A DNA stretch of 64,000 bases from Bidens hawaiensis (lineage: Eukaryota; Streptophyta; Magnoliopsida; Asterales; Asteraceae). The stretch spans positions 186,001 to 250,000 of the forward strand of contig JAIQDT010000172.1 of the NCBI GenBank assembly GCA_021521415.1. Direction: 5' to 3'. This document shows, in pieces, positions 20,592-31,465 of the stretch. The notes beneath the pieces were generated by a model, which saw nothing but the letters and a program-made list of their open reading frames with translations, had not been told where the DNA came from and did not search any database. The first letter of the stretch is position 1. Each line of letters begins with the position of its first letter. Both the position numbers and the translations under genes were made by a program.

Positions 20592-21838
20592 GTGATGCTG
20601 ATCCGTTTAATGTCCAACCGCTGCAATCAAAAACAGCAGCGGAATATTTCACGTTTTTACTGGACAATCCAGATGAGCAGCAAAACTTCGCAAGTAGAGA
20701 CTTGGAAGAAGGTGAAATTTCACACAATTTCACAGAAGAAGAACTGGAACAAATGTTTGAGCTATACAATGAAGAAACAGGCAAGTATCTGGCTTTGCCT
20801 TCAACAGAACAAACATCTTCTTCGGCTGCTACACCTGACTCAACATCATCTACGGCCGCTGATCCCTCTCAATTTGATGAAGTTGAAGTGGAAGACTTGA
20901 CACAGGAAGAATATCCAGAATACTACACGTCTCAAACTGACAATCTTCCTAACTCTGCAAGTTTCTTCCAAAATGTAACAGAGGAGGAAATACAGAAGAA
21001 GGCTGACGAAAGGTCAAACACAATGAAACAGCCTTCTGAAGCAGATCAAGCCGAATTCGTTGAGAAAACAGAAGAATGCAAGAAAGCTTTCAACGCTATT
21101 CTTGAGAAGATAAGGTCCAGACGACAAGCAAAGCCGACCATTCCTCACACAACGTCTTATAAGATGAAGGGTCGTAGAACTTCAGGAGAGATTATTGCTT
21201 GGGCGTGTCTGAAGGATCTTAATTGCATTGCTATCAAGAGAGAAAAAGGGGTTGAGTACTTTCAACGTATCACTGACTTGAAGACTCTTCCTACTTATGA
21301 TCTAAACCGTCTGAACTATCTTGATATGCTTTACGCCAGTTCATCACCATTTGCCACGTACTATCAGAGTGTATTGCGAAAGGAATACAACTCAAAATGG
21401 AAGATGATCACTCCACAGAGGCCAAAGAGATATACAAGTAAAAAGGAGATCGATCCGATCACCAACAGGCCAAAGGTTATCTTGAAGTACATGCCACCAC
21501 TCACGATGAAGAAGATTCCTCTAAGAAAGATGAAGCAGGACTTCTACAAAGCATTCAGGCATTGGTACTATGATGGAAGACTGCATGAAGCAGTTATCGT
21601 GCTCAACGACAATGGAAATTGGAGCACAATTCGCATATTTGATCCTATGTGGCTCACAAACTTGTCACGGGAGGATGTCTATACGCTATACAAGACAGAG
21701 ATTCTTTATGCCCCCGAAGACAGAGAGCAAGCATTAACGTATAGAAATGTCATTAGGATTTGCTTTGCCTATGACATACATGCAGGATCAAACTGGAAAG
21801 AGCAACAGAAGAAGTATGCACAAGAAACTGAAGCTTAA
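20592..21838 (+). CDS. Element A third gene, part 3: C-terminal domain
   Basis: About 415 codons ending in TAA at 21836-21838. It begins with acidic, Ser/Thr-rich sequence (about 20600-21000). A Lys/Arg-rich helical segment follows at about 21060-21170. The compact C-terminal domain (about 21170-21830) is rich in Tyr, Trp and basic residues, with WACLKDLNCIAIKRE and FDPMWLTNLSRED segments. I recognise no catalytic motif, transmembrane helix or signal peptide. The frame extends upstream to 20561, but that start is a chance ATG inside the putative intron. The likely role is a nuclear accessory protein of the retrotransposon. An envelope-like role, often suggested for Sirevirus 3' genes, is not supported by what I see. 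Confidence 0.75.
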
Positions 21839-22186
21839 TTGTCATGTTTATTTTGTTTCTTGTTGTAATTCAAGGTTTAATCTTCTGATTGTAATTGTTC
21901 TTGAGTTGAATGTAATTTGTTTTGGAACATTGGGATAGATTGTGCTTAAATGTTTATCTAAAATTCCAATTGATAGCTTCTCAGGATATGCGGAACCTAT
22001 GGTAAGTCTGACTGACTGAACCATTTGATCTTGAGAGAACTTCATGAAGAAAGGAGTTCGTGGATGCAACGTGCGCACCACTAGCTTTGAGAAAAGAGAG
22101 AGTGAGATAACTCCAAGGGGGAGTTACAATCGAGCAAGAGAACTCGATTGATTATAAGTAAATAGAACTGGCTCCAAGGGGGAGTT
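21839..22186 (+). other. Element A 3' region with doubled polypurine tract
   Basis: Noncoding. CTCCAAGGGGGAGTT occurs twice, at about 22111-22125 and 22172-22186, some 60 bp apart; the second abuts the 3' LTR. Repeated polypurine tracts are known in Sireviruses. No gene is visible. Confidence 0.85.
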
Positions 22187-22635
22187 TGTTAGGACATGAA
22201 ATGTCATGTATATGTCCCCAGTTCTATCAGGATGGTTCGATATGAAAATAACGATCGTGAAACCAAGTTAACGGACTGAAAATGTCAAAAGAAACTGATT
22301 CGATCGAATCAGTGACTGATTCGATCGAACCAGGACTCATTCGATCGAATGAGATACTCATTCGATCGAATCAGTATTCGATATATAAACGAAACTTAGG
22401 AAATTTCACGAGGGATAGCACACATTACACACAGTCACGAACCAGCTGCTGCCGAAAAACCTCTCTGCCAATCTTCGTCGTGTCGGTCTTTTCCTCCGTC
22501 CCTAGGTGTCAAACCGTCTTAGGAATCGTAACCGTGCGTTGTTGATCACCACCGAATCGCCGTGTTAGAGGATTCCGCACTCTAACACGTTGCCCCGTGA
22601 ATCGTTGGGAAACCGTGTCCCGCACCGGTCCGACA
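22187..22635 (+). repeat. Element A 3' LTR (449 bp)
   Basis: Starts TGTTAGGACATG directly after the polypurine tract and ends CCGACA. Bases 22381-22635 equal window bases 1-255. It contains the U3 palindrome array and a TATA box. GATTCCGCAC near the end also appears near the ends of the C LTR and the 27812 solo LTR. Confidence 0.95.
22298..22389 (+). promoter_or_regulatory. LTR promoter: four phased TTCGATCGAA sites before TATA
   Basis: Exact palindromes start at 22298, 22319, 22339 and 22360, spaced 21, 20 and 21 bp, two helical turns each. ATATATAAA follows at 22381-22389, 11 bp after the last site. The regular spacing puts all sites on one face of the helix, as for cooperative protein binding. 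Confidence 0.7.
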
Positions 22636-25600
22636 ACACTTCGTAAACATCACTAAATATTATATATCTCGTCTATAATGTAATCCTCGATTCGTTCGGG
22701 CTTCAATAACCGTTGATCGGTTAATCGTATTTCCAATACGATTAACTGTATAATCGAGTATAATCCGTAATGTGAATCATACATACTCGTATGAACGCAT
22801 TATAATTCATATATTCATTATTAAAGAACACATAAATAGTATATACCGGCTAGGGTATACCTGAATTTGCCGGAATCGTTACAATATATATATTATAGAG
22901 GCCATCATATGGATTTTAGGCCCCGGTACGTTTAAAACTCTTTAAACGAAAAAGGATTCTTTATTGTTACGCTATAAGTTTAAACGCAATCGTTAACATC
23001 AAAACGAGCATTGTAGCATCCGTTAAGCAGAAAAAGATTTATAAAACACTTATATGACATGTTCTAAGCAATCCATGAAAATATTTTGGATTTTTACAAC
23101 GAGTCAGTACGTTTTTCTTATTTTACAAAAATAAACTGAAAAACACTAATTTTCGCGCTGTTTTTCGCACCCGAACTAGTTTTCTTGCGAGAAACTGAAC
23201 CCGAACTAATTTTGGACTTGAGATCTCACCTTTTCACGCAAAAAAAAGAGGCAAAAATTGGCCAAAGGAGGGACCATGGGACCCCCCCAATATGACGGCT
23301 AAAAAGAAAATACATAAGGCACATTTATATATTAATTTTTCAAGGCTTCTCAAACAAGCCAAGCTTGATATTTTGCAAAGTCTTCAGCTGATCCAGAGAA
23401 AGAAAACCTTAACCAACTCAAAAACATAAGGTAACCTCTGAATTTTGATGAATTTAATTCATGTTTTATACAAGTTTAACACATATAATTTGTCTTTGAT
23501 TAATTTTAAACATGTTTAACCATTCAAAAACCATAAAAATCAACTAAAATCATGTTTTGAATTTAAACACTTTTACAAGTCATAACCATTTGGATTTTTG
23601 GCCAAAAACGCGGATTAGAACATGAATACAACTTTTTTACGGTTAAAAACATCGGTTTAAAACCAAAACCGAAACCCTAGATAACAAGGCTGTTCAATGG
23701 ATGATTTATGCTTGGTTTGATGTTATATGATATGTAGATACTCCGAGTTTGCAACCCAAGACCCGGAGAGTCGTTTAAACTAGCAAAAACCACCGAAAAC
23801 CGACAAGGTAATACCGTATTACTCGCTTAGGGGCTGTTTAGTATTAGGTTGTGACGTGATTGTTTATAGCTTGTGAAGCTTTGCAAGGATATTAGGGATC
23901 ATATAAATGAGTCCCTGTTCAAATTTGGTAATTTTTCGATAAAAGAAGAATATTTGGCGAATTTATTACCGTTTATTGGCGCTTATTCAGGAAAAATAGG
24001 TAAACTTCATGAAAAATTATGAAATTTAGAATGGAACCTATAAATGTTATATTAATATCACGGTAAAGGTTTAGAACATTTGGAGATGTCTAAGTATTAT
24101 TTGTGCAATTGTGTTTTAATCGAGTTTTAATAGCCGAAAAACACGCAAAAGGGCATTTTGGTCAAAGATTTAGATTCTGGAGATTTTGCAGGGGATATGT
24201 ACTGACATTTAGACCACTTGGAAAAATTATCGGATTTTTCGGATGTCGTTTGGTATAAACGGGCTATTTATTACTTAATTATAACACATTAAATGAATTT
24301 TTATAAATAGATAACTAATCATAAAATTTCTGAAAATATTTTTATAAAATTCTCTATATTTTAATTTATTTTTACCAAAATTTCCATAATCTATATATAA
24401 GTACATAATTGGTTATGATTAATCAAAGATTTAGACAATAATTGTTTTAACGAAACCGGCAGTTTTTGTGTTTAACGGACTGACTGGTATGTAAAAATGT
24501 CAAAAATGGTCGAATATCGTATTTTTGGATGAATTTGATAAAAACAAACTTTCTACGAGAATTCCGGACAATTCGGGTGGATTATACGCGATTTATATAA
24601 TCAAACCAGTATGAAAACGGAAATGAACCCTGCGATCAATCCAGATACCGAAACTTCAAAATTCTTTCATAAAGCAAATCATTTATTCAATCAATATATT
24701 TACTTAAGTTTGCGTGAACTTACCTAATCCCGAAACGCATAAACGATCAACTTGGCTAGGCTCGGAAAACGGTGAAACTGAGCCAAGTCTGATTTTGAAT
24801 ATTTCATAGTATACAACGTCACAATCTAAGACTATGGTCATGTTCTGGGCCTAACAACTATACCCATACTAGTTATACAACCCGATTTAGTTTAAAGACT
24901 ATACTAGTGTTAACCGTACTACACCGATTATAAGACATGAGCTATAATCGAGGCATATTACTATTGACGTGTATTACCTGCTCAAACTACAATAAGGTGA
25001 GTTTCATGACCCCACTTTCTAAACTGTTTTACGAAATTTTGGGGTGGAAAGCGTGTTTACATATACTTATATACTTGAAAACGTGTGATGATGTGATTTA
25101 TCTAAGTACAAACACTTGAAAGTCCCCACAAACACAAGTGATTAACTTCGTGCCAGTGACGTGTGGATAGTACTATCGGTTTGACAAACCCAACTAAAAG
25201 GCGCCGGTGGGGTATGCCGGATATACTTGTTAACACAGTTGCACATTGTCATTTATACTTATTACATTCTGCTATGTGGTGTTAGACATAGTACATACTT
25301 GGGGCAAAGTGGCTAAATGCCAACGGGAGTACATGGGCAAGGGTGGCCATGCAGTGCGAGCTGTCTTGGTTTCACTTGTGGCTTAGTATAATACATCATA
25401 CACATACTTATATACATACGTATTGTGAACTTTACGAACTCTTATCCTGATTTTGTTCGTACTCGTGAAACTTGAAACTCACCAACTAGACGTAGTTGAC
25501 CCGTTTTAACATGCTTTTCAGGTAAGCCGATGTTGGAATGATTTGCTTACGTGCTTGGTGTTAGAAGAAAAGTTGAATAGCTGTGAATAGATGCAAATAC

Positions 25601-25786
25601 GTACTAATGAATAAGGAACCGAGAACTGGTTATGTGTTTTTAATCTAGTTTGTAAACATAGTACCTACCAATGTAATATGATATAAATTAGTTGTTGAAT
25701 TTCGTTATAAACAATGTGGTTGATACCAGTGTTATCTGTTACATTCCCGTATTATGCTTCCGCAACTACCTAGTCGGTGTGTGACA
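22636..25786 (+). mobile_element. Element F: right part of a long LTR, probably plus orientation, received A
   Basis: AT-rich, no believable gene. It ends GGTGTGTGACA exactly where the minus-strand E pol frame stops matching, so this is an insertion in E. On the plus strand a TATATATTAA-like box near 23327, a C/A-rich leader and a GTAACC site near 23431 look like LTR transcription signals. At over 3.1 kb it resembles long Ty3/gypsy LTRs, but I see no coding proof. Its left end is outside the window because A inserted into it. Confidence 0.5.
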
Positions 25787-26454
25787 CATCAACAGTTTCA
25801 AATAAATTAGTGTATTGTTCACCCAGATCATGAGATGAAACATCAATATCAAGTTCGATAACTTGATCAACAACTGGAGTGTCATCAGATGAAGTAGACG
25901 CATTGTCGAAGAAAACTGGAGACTCATTTACAAGTTCTTCAATTGGAGCAACAATTGGAGCTTCAACATCATTAGAACTAGCAAATCGTGGAATTTCCAA
26001 TTGATTCTCAAAATAAGCTCGAACTAGGTCTTCATCTGGTTGCTCAGTCGATGGTTTAAACGAATTAAATAAGCTATCATAATCAAACATCCAGTCGGGA
26101 CCCTTCCCTTGAGAAGGATAGTATACTTTTGACAGTCCACATGGTACCATTCTTCAACACAACCAGACGTAAAATTAAATACCCGTTTCTTAGGAGAAGC
26201 ATATCCCAAGAAATATCATTCAATGGCTTTTTCATCGAACTTTCCTACATCCTTTTTCAACATCGTACAAGGACACCCAAAAGGCTCCAAGTACTTTAAA
26301 TTAGGTTTACGATTATTCAACAACTCATAACTTGTATTTTTAAGTTTCTTAACAGTTAGAACTCGATTAAGTGTGTAACAAGTTGTATTCACCGCCTCAT
26401 TCTAAAAATGGATAGAAAGCTTTGAATCAGCGAGCATCGTTCTAGAAGCTTCAA
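25787..26454 (-). pseudogene. pol: Element E Pol, integrase C-terminus and linker (broken)
   Basis: Minus-strand remains after the integrase core. Motifs such as EEWYHVDCQKY and DWMFDYDSLFNSF match the element A segment around 5464-5560. The frame is broken between 26150 and 26455 and ends at the F junction (25786). Its last visible residues belong to the acidic linker before reverse transcriptase. Confidence 0.8.
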
Positions 26455-27543
26455 TCAATGTTCTATTCTTTCGTTCAGCAACACCGTTTTGTTGTGGTAC
26501 ATATGGGGCACTGTATTCTCGATGAATTCCCTTTTGTAAACAAAAGAAATCCAATACAGTATTTTAAATTCAGTACCATTGTCACTTTGAATTCTCCTCA
26601 CTTTCTGTTTATATAGTGATTCGATCTTAGTGATTAAACTTTGAACGAGAACCGGTGTTTGATCTTTCGAACTCATAAATAAGACCCATGAGTATCGTGA
26701 ATAATCATCAGTAACTACCAGGCAATACGAATCTCCAGAAATACTTGCACGATTAACTGGACCGAATAAATCCATATGAAGTCGCTCAAGTGGAGTATCA
26801 ATAGAATTTAATAACTTAGAAGGATGTGTCTTTTTTTTTCTGTTTGCCATTTTTGCGAGCAACACAGTGATCGGATAACTTAAATTCTTCAACGAGACAC
26901 CCTCAACTAAATCATTTGCCATTAGATAGTTCATCTTACGAACTTGTATGTGACCCATTCTATGATGCCATAGAATAGAATCTTTCTCGGTTGCTTTCGA
27001 GACAAAACATGTTTCTATCGATGTTGATATTTTTGAGCTCGTATTCAAGACATAAATATCATTTGATCGAGGTGATTGCATGACAACCATGTCCTCGGGA
27101 ATCACATAACTCGGTTTTAAAATCAGACACTCTTTATCTGTAAATATTGTAGTGTATTGCTTATCACAGATTTGCAACACACTCAATAAATTATGATCCA
27201 CTTTGTCACAATAGTTAACCTTCTCAAATGTAATATGCCTATTCGAAACATCACCTTCTTGTGTAATCATACCCCCAGAATTCCCAGCAAAAGCCACATA
27301 ACCCCCTTGAATATTTCTTAGATTTGTTAAGAGGTCGAGATTTCCGGTAATATGACCAGAACATCCACTATCCATTATCCAGTTTTCACCAGAAATGGTC
27401 TTGGATGTACCCTCATTTTGTTTAGACATCCAAGCAGACATGGTTGAATCACTGATCTTTGCCATACAAGCGAAAGTAGTTGGAAGCTTTTCACTCATCA
27501 GACTCAGATTTAGTATCAGCATCAGAAGAAATTTCACTTCCAC
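26455..27543 (-). pseudogene. pol: Element E Pol: protease and integrase core
   Basis: A 362-codon open stretch on the minus strand with protease motif MDSGCSGH, GAG_pre-integrase LWHHRMGH, integrase MDLFGP, and RSDNGTEF changed to QSDNGTEF. The frame is lost just before the third catalytic residue region. The N-terminal ~40 residues are not gag-like in this frame and mark a deletion joining the gag knuckle region to sequence just before the protease. Confidence 0.85.
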
Positions 27544-27806
27544 TCACAATTGTAACACTTGACCTTTAACTTATCAAATCCCAACTTCTTGTTCAACGAA
27601 GGAAGATCTTTACCCGTTCTCTGCATGTACTTCTTAACTTTTCTAACTATCATAGCCATGTTCCACTTTAAGTACATCAGTTCTAAATCATCAGGTTCAA
27701 TCTGATCGTAATCTTCATCAGTCAGATCACTTGTAGCAATCTTACTACTAACCAAATTCTCATATGAAGTCATGAAAGCAGACAAAAATGCAAAGTTTTG
27801 TTCAGC
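27534..27806 (-). pseudogene. gag: Element E Gag, C-terminal fragment with truncated knuckle
   Basis: Minus-strand continuation of E gag left of the solo LTR. It has the conserved DEDYDQIEPDDLELM segment, also present in C gag ([15 protein letters not shown]). The first zinc knuckle starts (KCYNC) but its His and last Cys are missing. Everything that in A lies between knuckle 1 and the protease is deleted. Confidence 0.8.
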
Positions 27807-27811
27807 CTCTC

Positions 27812-28353
27812 TGTGGGTCCCCCCTGGGGCGTCGCCGATCGATACGAGATCCGCACGAGGTCTAGGAGTGCGGAATCCTCCTAGACTCGTTAATGGTGTA
27901 CAAGATGAAGAACACAAACACGTACACGAACAAATACACTAACAAATACAAGAACGGGATAAACAAATCTGCAGATTCTTTATAATAATAATTAAACAAA
28001 CACGTTACATACCGTAACATAAACAGAAACACGTCCGACCCGAGGTGAGCTCTACCTCGGGTCGTCCCTAACGACACTCTCTCTCTGTTTGTTCTCTCTC
28101 GACACTCAAACTGTAACACACAACTCTCTGAATTACTGGATTCTTAACTTAAACAAGACACACTTATATATATATAAACTTCAGTAGGCGTCAGTAGGCG
28201 AAGTTGTTCATTACTTCGCCTATGGCGAAGTTGTGATAACTTCGCCTAGGGTGAAGTTGTTCTAACTTCGCCTAAGGCGAAGTTGTTCTAACTTCACCTA
28301 TGGCGTCTCCGCTGGTCTGAATTGCATAGCGACGGTCACAAAATGCACCAACA
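27812..28353 (-). mobile_element. Solo LTR, C-like family, inside E gag
   Basis: 542 bp flanked by CTCTC on both sides (27807-27811, 28354-28358). Read on the minus strand it starts TGTTGGTGC and ends CCCACA. It carries four GGCGAAGTT...AACTTCGCC inverted pairs (28187-28310), a TATATATATATAA promoter box, and ATTCCGCAC near its end. These link it to the element C LTR family. No internal region remains. Confidence 0.92.
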
Positions 28354-28358
28354 CTCTC

Positions 28359-29325
28359 TCATGTTTACATTTGTTTGAGATGATAATTGATTTGTGGATG
28401 ATGAAGTTCCAGATCCACCAGATGAACTAGTATTTCCAGCTGTATAAAAACAAGCACGTGGATCGCTATACATAGTTGTTGCATTTTCACTTGTAATTTG
28501 TGTGAGAAAAGCAGTGATAGGTGAAATGGTCGAACTTAATGGCATGCTTCCACTATAAAATGCAGGATCTTGATTATCTTTCAAAGACTTCTGACATTTA
28601 AGATCATATTCTCTAGCCTCGATCCTTTGCAAGAACTCCGATTCAGTCAAATCCTCATTGCTAAAATAATTATTTTCCTTCAAAACCATCAAGAATGTTG
28701 AATAAGAACTTGGCAAAACATTCTTAATAGTATCAATCTTGTCTGCTTCTGATATTTCCAATTTCATTTTATCCATCTCGGCTATCAGATGATTAAACCT
28801 TGTAATCATTTCTTCAACCGTTTCACCCTTTTGCAGATTAAAGTTTCTGAATTGAAACTTAAGCATAACCTTTTTGCTTTCAGCTTTGTTTCCCATACTT
28901 CTTATTCGGATATGTTGGAATAGCAAGGCACAAATCTTTATACATCCTACTTGGTGAAAAATATTTTCTGGTAAAGCCATAGTAAGAGTAGAATAAGCTT
29001 TTGTCTCTGTTTCCAATGCTTTCTTCTCTTCAATCGAGTATTGTGAGATGGCTTTAGGTGTAAAACCAATAGTCTCATATCTAATCATAGGAACAGTGTA
29101 AACTTCATCCAAACAGTACGAACACTCAGGATGAACTAACCCTAGATGAGCTCGGAAACGGGGTTCCCATTTAGCAAAATCGCTAAATTTCATTAAACGG
29201 GGACATTTCGAATGTGAACCGATCTCAGTATCAAGTTGCAACATTTGTTGCATCAACATGTTTTGAGAAGCGAGTGCATACATACCAGCCATGTTTGCTA
29301 AATAATCAATTTTCTCAAACGTCAA
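28359..29325 (-). pseudogene. gag: Element E Gag, N-terminal part
   Basis: About 320 codons on the minus strand of a copia Gag (UBN2-like), with the IEEKKALETETKAYSTL and ETVEEMITRFNHLIAEM segments typical of this group. A start at 29325 or at the later ATG at 29292 is possible. The frame is interrupted by the solo LTR at 28358. Confidence 0.85.
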
Positions 29326-30292
29326 GATTTAAAATTAACGAACTGTAAATAGTGTAACGAACTGTGAACAGTTGTAGCGAACTGTGAACAGTAGTGAATT
29401 AGATAGCGAATCTGGATTGAAGCTTAACGAATTAAACAACGAATCTGGTAGTCAACGAATCTGATGGTCAATGAATGAGTCAAACTAACGAATTGACTAA
29501 GCAAATTACTAAGTACAAGCGTAGAGAATTAGAAAGTTTTCTGTAACGAATGGACAAGAGATACTTAACGAATTAGATAACGAACAAGCTACAGTTGATA
29601 ACGAATCAACTTATAGCGAATCAGGTTGTTACAACGGTTTATAACAAACTCTGACACCGAATGCCACGTGGCAAAGGTGGTTATAACACAGTTTTCGAGG
29701 TAAACACGTGTCACACGAATCAGTGAACACGAATCTGACAAATACCGAACTGGTTAAACGAATCAACTATAACTCATAGAAAATTGGTGAAATATGTTAA
29801 CGAATCAAGTTGAATTTAACAAATCAAAATTGAATCTTCATATCTTCAAATATTCAAGTGAACATTTCCAGAACTCAGGAAATTGAAGAACACGAACCCA
29901 GAAATATGAATTTGAAATACTACCTCAATTCTTACCCAAATTGCACAAATAGACTACCAAAATAAACGTCATCACAACGCAAAACCAAATCAAAACGTAA
30001 CCGATTAACACATATCTCGAATCCAATTGCACCAAAACTATACCCTGTTTCAGCCAAAACTAGACTCAAACCCAAATTCTATCCAAACACAGTCCAAACC
30101 TTAATTCCAGTCAACAAAAAGTTTACAATTACTTTACCAAACACAAATCTAATCCAATCCTTCCTTAATTTATAGAATTAATCTCAAGTTGACCCAAAAC
30201 TTAATCAAACAAAGACTTATCAATAAATACGATCAATTACTAATCAGATAACATAATTTAACATCCAAATCAAGCGTAATTGAGCACTGAAA
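29326..30292 (-). promoter_or_regulatory. Element E leader with AACGAAT-like array
   Basis: Noncoding leader. From about 29330 to 29830 short motifs AACGAATC, AACGAACTG and AGCGAATC recur many times, often every 15-30 bp. The same word in either orientation fills the E LTR (30550-30740). The remainder is AT-rich with no gene. Confidence 0.65.
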
Positions 30293-30304
30293 GCTCTGAT
30301 ACCA
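30293..30304 (-). other. Primer binding site of element E
   Basis: GCTCTGATACCA on the plus strand is the reverse complement of TGGTATCAGAGC, two bases from the LTR. Confidence 0.93.
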
Positions 30305-30306
30305 CT

Positions 30307-30835
30307 TGTTTGAACCTTATAGTCAATACTTAACAATAAACAAATCTCAGATCTGATATATACGATTAACTCTAAATTTGGATCTAGCTCATTATCACGA
30401 TTGATTGTATTTTTTGTATGTGTATATATATTATCAGTAGTATGTATAATGTTAATATTATTAGTATGAAGATTGAGAGAGAGTTTGGGCAGAGTGTTGT
30501 TAATTAAATCTCAAAGCTTACATTAATGTGTGAACAATGTTCACTATAAATAGACGATGGAGTTAGTTCGTTAACATCCCCTAACGAACTAACCTCCAAT
30601 TCGTTACATACATTAAATAGACAATAGCTTAACGAATCACCCCCTGATTTGTTAAACATCCTCAATGAATCAGGAGGGATAATATCTTAAGTCTTTGTTC
30701 ACTAAACATCCTTAGCGAACTGGACCTTATATTAACGAATTACAAAGATATATTAATTGTTTATTACATTAAACAAAACCACAAATACATTAACGATAAA
30801 TACAAAGACTCGAGACGCAAAACCGTGCACTAACA
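30307..30835 (-). repeat. Element E 5' LTR (529 bp)
   Basis: On the minus strand it runs from TGTTAGTGCACGG to GGTTCAAACA. It holds many TTCGTTA/TAACGAA words and a TATTTATA box near 30546 followed by a CT-rich leader. The 5 bp to the right are TTTCT; the matching copy would be left of the window. Confidence 0.85.
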
Positions 30836-31465
30836 TTTCTTTAGCTTGGTTTAGTCAAGAGTTTGCTAGGAAACAAACCTTGATTGACTTGAAGAACAAC
30901 CTCGCTAGACAAAGTGAACCTTGCTCGGTTTAACACTTAAGAGGAATTCTAGAAGATAACCTTGCTGGGAAAGCAAAATACCTTGCTAGGATAAGTAAAA
31001 GCTTGCTGGGAGGCCTAAGTGTGCTCGGTTTCCATACTTAGGCATTTCATAGAGAGGGTGAGAAGATTCCAATCTCCCTTAGGGCTTTTTTTGTCTTTTC
31101 TTCAACCCAACAAACAAAGATGACTTAAGTGACACAAGTGATCAATGTTCATGTGATAATGGTTTAAAGGACAAAGGAAAAGGCAAGTCAAGTCCAACAA
31201 GCAAGATTCCTACTCTACCAAAGATCACACCCAAGATGAGAAAACATCATGAACAGATGAGAAGGGAACATGTGTCATTTGACATATGTGGTGGATCAAA
31301 AGGTAGCTATAATTCAGTAAAGCCTTCAAGCAAAGAAGCATTAAAGAAGAAAAAGATTAAGAACAAGAAGAAGACTGAAGAAACTATGAACAGTGATTAG
31401 TTTATTCAAGTTTACCCTGTTTTTTCTCAAATCAATAATTACTTGATGTTAAAGAATTAGAAAGT
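30836..31465 (+). pseudogene. D1 left remnant: ACCTTGCT array and broken gag tail
   Basis: The first ~200 bases repeat ACCTTGCTAGG-like words, the reverse complement of the AGCAAGGT word found before the D2 third gene. From about 31110 a Lys/Ser-rich reading resembles the basic tail of a Gag, with stops. No LTR or primer site of D1 is visible; E inserted at its left. Confidence 0.5.

Larger units (their letters stand above)
1..22635 (+). mobile_element. Element A: Sirevirus-like Ty1/copia retrotransposon, young, split by B1
   Basis: The order is partial 5' LTR, initiator-Met primer site, gag, pol, long noncoding segment, third gene, doubled polypurine tract, 3' LTR. Protease, integrase, reverse transcriptase and RNase H appear in copia order. 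Bases 1-255 read identical to 22381-22635, so insertion looks recent. Doubled polypurine tracts and an extra 3' gene are known traits of Sireviruses (Maximus/SIRE), so that lineage is likely but not proven. The left end is outside the window. The 5 bases after the 3' LTR (acact, 22636-22640) should be repeated left of the missing 5' LTR end. B1 occupies 11295-19738. Confidence 0.9.
25787..30835 (-). mobile_element. Element E: degenerate Ty1/copia element (minus strand)
   Basis: Reading leftward: 5' LTR (30835-30307), primer site, leader, gag, pol up to the integrase/reverse-transcriptase linker, then cut by F. It shares the A/C plan but has stops, a deletion after the first zinc knuckle, and a solo LTR inside gag. 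Reverse transcriptase, RNase H and the 3' LTR would lie left of the window. Confidence 0.85.

Noticed and set aside
20592..21838. Envelope-like glycoprotein
   Set aside because: No signal peptide, transmembrane helix or Cys-rich ectodomain is visible in any of the three parts.
24937..25119. 60-codon frame in element F
   Set aside because: Short, isolated, inside LTR-like AT-rich sequence, no recognisable domain.
29330..29830. Telomere- or satellite-like repeat
   Set aside because: AACGAAT words are irregularly spaced and mixed with unique sequence, so this is not a satellite or telomere repeat.
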